From Brassica napus (Eukaryota > Streptophyta > Magnoliopsida > Brassicales > Brassicaceae), in contig NW_026015078.1 of assembly GCF_020379485.1 (NCBI RefSeq), positions 140,474-204,473 on the forward strand: 64,000 bases of DNA. The letters are read 5' to 3'. This document shows, piece after piece, positions 60,253 to 64,000 of this stretch. The translations under genes were made by a program, and so were the position numbers. The notes beneath the pieces are model-generated. The model worked only from the letters and a program-made list of their open reading frames with translations. It had not been told where the DNA came from and made no database searches. Position 1 is the stretch's first letter; every line of letters begins with the position of its first letter.

Positions 60253-62165
60253 TTGGACAAGCAGAAGAAGCTCCCAAAGAATCAAGAACCAGTTGCTACT
60301 GTCTCAGAACTCAATGATGCAGAACCAGACTCAGCTGCCCCAATTCAAGAAGCTCAAACCAAAACATCTATGGGAAAAGGAAAGTTTGAGAAAGAACAAG
60401 AGTTTTCTCTGTTCTTACCTCACTCTGAATCTAATTTTGATAATTCCTTTGATGAACTAACTTGTCTTGAACCGGTGCAACCGAGTAGAATTGTTTCAGT
60501 GTCACAGGTTGCAAAAGAAGACTCAGCAGAAAAAGAACCAGAGAGTACAACACAGAGGAACAACAGAAAAACTTGCAGACAGAATCAGCTCATGAATCTT
60601 TGTCTTATGATCTGCAAGAGCACTGTAAGGAGTTTAATATGGTTGCTTCTGTGCCTAGAATGTTTGTTAAAGTGAGTACTGAAGACATAAAACGTTTTGG
60701 TCTTGATAAAGTAAAAGATTTTTGTGTTTCAAATTCTGTTTTTGATAACATGTTTAAATCTTTTAAAGAACTTAAACCAGAAATCATCTTTGATCAAAAA
60801 CGTTTTCAAAATCAAAATAATAACATTTCTGGTCATATTCTGAGTTTTGATCATTTTCTGAAACATGGAAAAGTTTTGATCATTTTGAAAAGGTTTTAGA
60901 GCTTGAATTGAAACAATCTGATTTCTGTTTGAAACCTTGTGATTCATTTGTTAGAACTGAAGAAAGAAGTTTTGTTACGAACTTCCATGTGCATAAACTG
61001 ATCCTTGATAATTCTTTTGTTTCTGCTTATGAATTGAATGAACCTAAGAAGTTGCAGGAACCGAAATTGCATAAATCTGATTTTAGATTAAATTGTGAAA
61101 TCTGCAAAGTTCTCTAAGTTTGAGCTTGATAATGATTCTAAACATGTAGGTTGGTTCTTTGATGATATTCTAGTGTATAACACTTTCTTTGATAAACCTG
61201 CTGCACAATTGAAACTAGATATCACTGATTCTGAATGTGTGAACTTGAACCTTAATGATATTTGGGTCTACAATACTTCCTTTGATATGATAACACACTT
61301 GACTTGTCCAAAAAGAGCTGAGAAGTGTACAGGTAAAAAGAGGGGCTATATGATGAGTCCTTGGCTAAGCTGGAGATGCAACAATCAAATCTTGGAAGCT
61401 GTCTAGCCGCCAACTCTGACATAGGAGCAGTCCGAGGATCATATCTCAGCAACCAGAAGGAATTAAGCAACAAACTCAACTGCAATGGAAACTACACTCA
61501 TCAGGGTCTCACGTCGAACTGGAATCATGTCCAAAGCTTCTCAAATGAAAGAGTTATGGTTCTACAAGACGGGTGATTCTGTGTTTGCTTTGTCTGAAAT
61601 TTTCTAAGTGTATAGAACATCTCAATCCTATCTATGGCGACCAGGTGAGCATGCTAAGGTAACTAATCATGTTTTCAAGAGTTCTTTTATTGATTACACA
61701 GATATGATGCACTTGTTTTTGCCAAAAGAGTCATGTGCAGATTATATGGAAGCTTTGAAGAATGCAAAGAGAAAGAACAAGCGTGAGGAAGACAAACGTT
61801 TCAAGCGCCTGATCTAAGCCAGGAGAGACATCAGGACGTCACTTGCTTCATCCTCATCAAAGAAGCACCTCCAGATGCAGCATACAAGCCAAAACCGATA
61901 AAATAAAATACAACTTTGGGATAATACTCTTACTCTATGATGTTTTGCTTGTGTTCACTTATCTTGTCAAATGTATCAGGTTTAAGTAATGCCTCAGGAG
62001 TAAGGAGAGCCAAATGGATCAGTCCCTTCTATAAATAGAACCAGTCAGCGACAATGCCTATCAAAGAGGCTTGCAAGGTAAGTGTAATCTGATTATAAAC
62101 TCTGATGTTACTGACTTGGTCCCTTCTATTGCAGGTAAACAGATTTGAGGACAAATCTTTTTGAA
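60253..62165 (+). other. Unrecognised interior of second non-autonomous element
   Basis: A chain of short frames (60253-60675, 60573-60899, 60908-61117, 61095-61406, 61361-61576, 61608-61817) that together look like a decayed long frame: acidic, then Phe/Lys-rich, with a motif FDDILVYNTFFD at about 61158-61193 and a second version, NDIWVYNTSFD, 93 bases later. None carries catalytic residues. The 3' end (about 62103-62165) is a vestige of the CRM integrase C-terminus. I cannot name the original protein. Confidence 0.5.
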
Positions 62166-62176
62166 GTGGGAGGGGA

Positions 62177-62949
62177 TGATATGATCATGGAAAGCACCAA
62201 GGACTGGAAGCATGAACCTGAACCTGAAGAGCTTGTAGCTGAGGATGCAACCTTGAAGAACATTTGGAAACAAGAAGAATACATTAGTCTTGGCCGAAGC
62301 TTGATCATCCAGACACCTTAACCATCATTCAAGCTACTCCACCTTCAAGCTGATCATCATCTAGGCAAGTAGCTTGTGTGTGCTCTTTTCCTAACCTTTG
62401 GTTTTGTCCCACTGGGTTTTCCAGGAAGGTTTTTAATGAGGCCACAAGTTACTTCTCCTATCTCCTAGATGATTGATCTTGGTCTGTCCACATGAAGACC
62501 TTATGTTATATATTTTATCTAAGTTTTTATGCTATGTTTTTATTTTCGAAAACTCTAGTCTTTGTTGTGTTTCCAAGGGAGCCTTGTCTTTATTTTCTTT
62601 GTATTTTCGAGACCTTGTGCATGTACAAGGCTTCTCCTTTATATTCTGTCGTGGCCCCTTGTATCAGTACCATCTTTTTATCAAAAACCTTTGTTTTCTC
62701 TTTTCTTCTTGCTTGTCGAGTTGATTGAGTGTGGTGTGTAATATCCAACTTCTGGTGTGTAATATCCAGAGACTAAGGGCTCTAGTTTGGTGTGTCATAT
62801 CCGATCTATTGCCTAGGAGTATCAAGGAGCCTTTCCGCAGCCTCTTGTGTCACCATTCGATCCACATACCTTGAGAAGCTTGAGTCTTTTGATTCGTTTC
62901 TGCAAGGATTATCCCATCTGTTCCAGAGCATCATCCTAGGATCTCATTT
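62177..62949 (+). repeat. 3' LTR of second non-autonomous CRM-derived element
   Basis: Copy of 58209-58981. Roughly a dozen differences, nearly all single-base insertions or deletions. The end reads CTCATTTA where the left LTR has CTCATTA, so the last base is uncertain by one or two positions. Confidence 0.88.
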
Positions 62950-64000
62950 ATATTATTAAACTTCTTGATTTTTCCACTACTTAGTATCCATATCAAGCTT
63001 CTCACAAAGTTGATTTATCAATGGTTTGATTGGAACGACTGATGAAGCTGTGCTATTCCCAAACTGGGAAACTGGAGTCACCTGATTTGAAAGTGGGATA
63101 ACTTTTATCCAAACTCCTATGAGATTTATTCAACTTCCTGGTGATTCTCCACCACTTTATGTATCCAAATCAAGCTTCTCACAAAGTGATTCATCCTGGT
63201 TTGGTGGAAATACAAAATGAAGCTGTGCTATCCCAAACTGGGAACTGGAATCACCTGATTTGAAAGTGGGATAACTTCTTCTTGCCAACTCCTATGAGAT
63301 TTATTCAACTTCTGGTGATTCTCCACCACTTTATGTATCCAAATCAATCTTCTCACAAAGGAGTCATCCTGGTTTGATTGGAACGACGAAGAAGCTTTCT
63401 TATTCCAAACTGGGAAACTGGAATCACCTGATTTGAAAGTGGGATAACTTCTTCTGCCAACTCTATGATATTTATTCAACTTCCTGGTGATTCTCCACCA
63501 CTTATGTATCCAAATCAAGCTTCTCACAAGTGATTCATCCTGGTTTGATTGGAACGACGAGAGAAGCTGTGCTATTCCCAAACTGGGAAACTGGAATCAC
63601 CTGATTTGAAAGTGGGATAACTTCTTCTTCCAACTCCTATGAGATTTATTCAACTTCCTGGTGATTTTCCACAACTTTATGTCCATATCAAGCTTCTCAC
63701 AAAGTGATTCATCCTGGTTTGATTGGAATGACGAAGAAGCTGTCTACTCCGAACTGGGAAACTGGAATCACCTGATTTGAAAGTGGGATAACTTCTTCTT
63801 GCCAACTCCTATGAGATTTATTCAACTTCCTGGTGATCTCCACCACTTTAGGTATCCAAATCAAGCTTTCACAAAGTGATTCATCCTGGTTTGATTGGAA
63901 CGACGAGAATGAAGCTGGGCTATTTCCAAACTGGGAAACTGGAATCACCTGATTTTTGAAAGATGGGATAACTTCTTCTTGACAAATCCTATGATATTTA
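62950..64000. repeat. Degenerate centromere-type satellite to window end (about 6 monomers)
   Basis: Monomers are still recognisable but carry many small deletions and substitutions (TTATTATTAAACTTCTTG, TTTGGTGGAAATACAAAATG, GATTTTTGAAAGATGGG). The first one after the element is the most damaged of the window. A copy of the AATCAATCTT/GAAGCTTTC variant appears near 63345. Confidence 0.92.

Larger units (their letters stand above)
58209..62949 (+). mobile_element. Second non-autonomous CRM-derived element (gag-like, no pol)
   Basis: About 4.74 kb, plus strand, LTRs 58209-58981 and 62177-62949 (773 bp each). LTR ends TGATATGATCATGG and GGATCTCATTA are the same as in the CRM-like element at 6908-13607, and much of R-U5 is shared. 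The primer site is at 58984-58997 and the purine tract GTGGGAGGGGA at 62166-62176. The last 75 or so interior bases match the integrase 3' end of the complete element (GATGTTACTGACTTG, GATTTGAGGACAAATC) but with stops. The 3.2-kb interior holds gag-like and unknown frames and no protease, RT, RNase H or integrase core. Target duplication is unclear (TATTT versus TATTA). A partial derivative that keeps the cis signals of the CRM family fits best. Confidence 0.87.

Noticed and set aside
61158..61193. FDDILVYN as the active site of an RT
   Set aside because: None of the flanking RT motifs (fingers, MPFGL, primer grip) is present, and the motif occurs twice within 31 codons.
62078..62134. Intron-like segment (AAG-GTAAGTG to TTCTATTGCAG)
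   Set aside because: It is only 57 bases, short for a plant intron, and its right half aligns with the coding end of the CRM integrase, so the splice-like ends are probably chance.

Overview
The window looks like plant centromeric or pericentromeric DNA, most likely from Brassica or a close relative. About 54% of it (roughly 34.5 kb, close to 196 copies) is one tandem satellite with a 176-bp monomer. Each monomer normally carries one HindIII site, and from memory the sequence matches the Brassica centromeric satellite CentBr; I could not run a search to confirm this. The other 46% or so is six LTR-type elements inserted into the satellite. I see no host gene, tRNA, rRNA or CRISPR array.

Layout, left to right. 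Satellite 1-397. Non-autonomous copia-type element 398-4534 (+). Satellite 4535-6907. Complete Ty3/gypsy element 6908-13607 (-) with one 1567-residue gag-pol frame that ends inside its own 3' LTR, as in the CRM (centromeric retrotransposon, chromovirus) clade. Satellite 13608-16278. Complete Ty1/copia element 16279-21975 (-) with a 1462-residue frame. Satellite 21976-35580, the longest and most uniform block. A second CRM-like gypsy element, 35581-40205 (-), which has lost its 5' LTR and most of gag and carries frameshifts. Satellite 40206-52187 of a different subfamily with many small indels. Non-autonomous CRM-derived element 52188-55789 (+). Satellite 55790-58208. A second non-autonomous CRM-derived element 58209-62949 (+). 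Degenerate satellite 62950-64000.

How the parts relate. The autonomous gypsy element encodes everything needed for its own copying. The two right-hand non-autonomous elements keep CRM-type ends (primer site, purine tract, leader repeats and scraps of the integrase 3' end) but no enzymes, so they probably depend on CRM relatives. The left non-autonomous element has the pre-polypurine-tract hairpin of the copia element and may depend on that lineage. The three elements left of 22 kb have LTR pairs that are identical or differ by one base. LTR pairs right of 52 kb differ almost only by 1-2 base indels.

Most interesting points: a stem-loop shared by copia and gypsy elements whose stem changes while pairing is kept; a covarying hairpin in front of the copia purine tract, present four times in the non-autonomous element; a leader repeat shared by CRM-type LTRs; a 3517-bp (20-monomer) higher-order period in the central satellite; and a simultaneous change of satellite subfamily and indel density at the truncated gypsy element, which may be real or may mark an assembly join.
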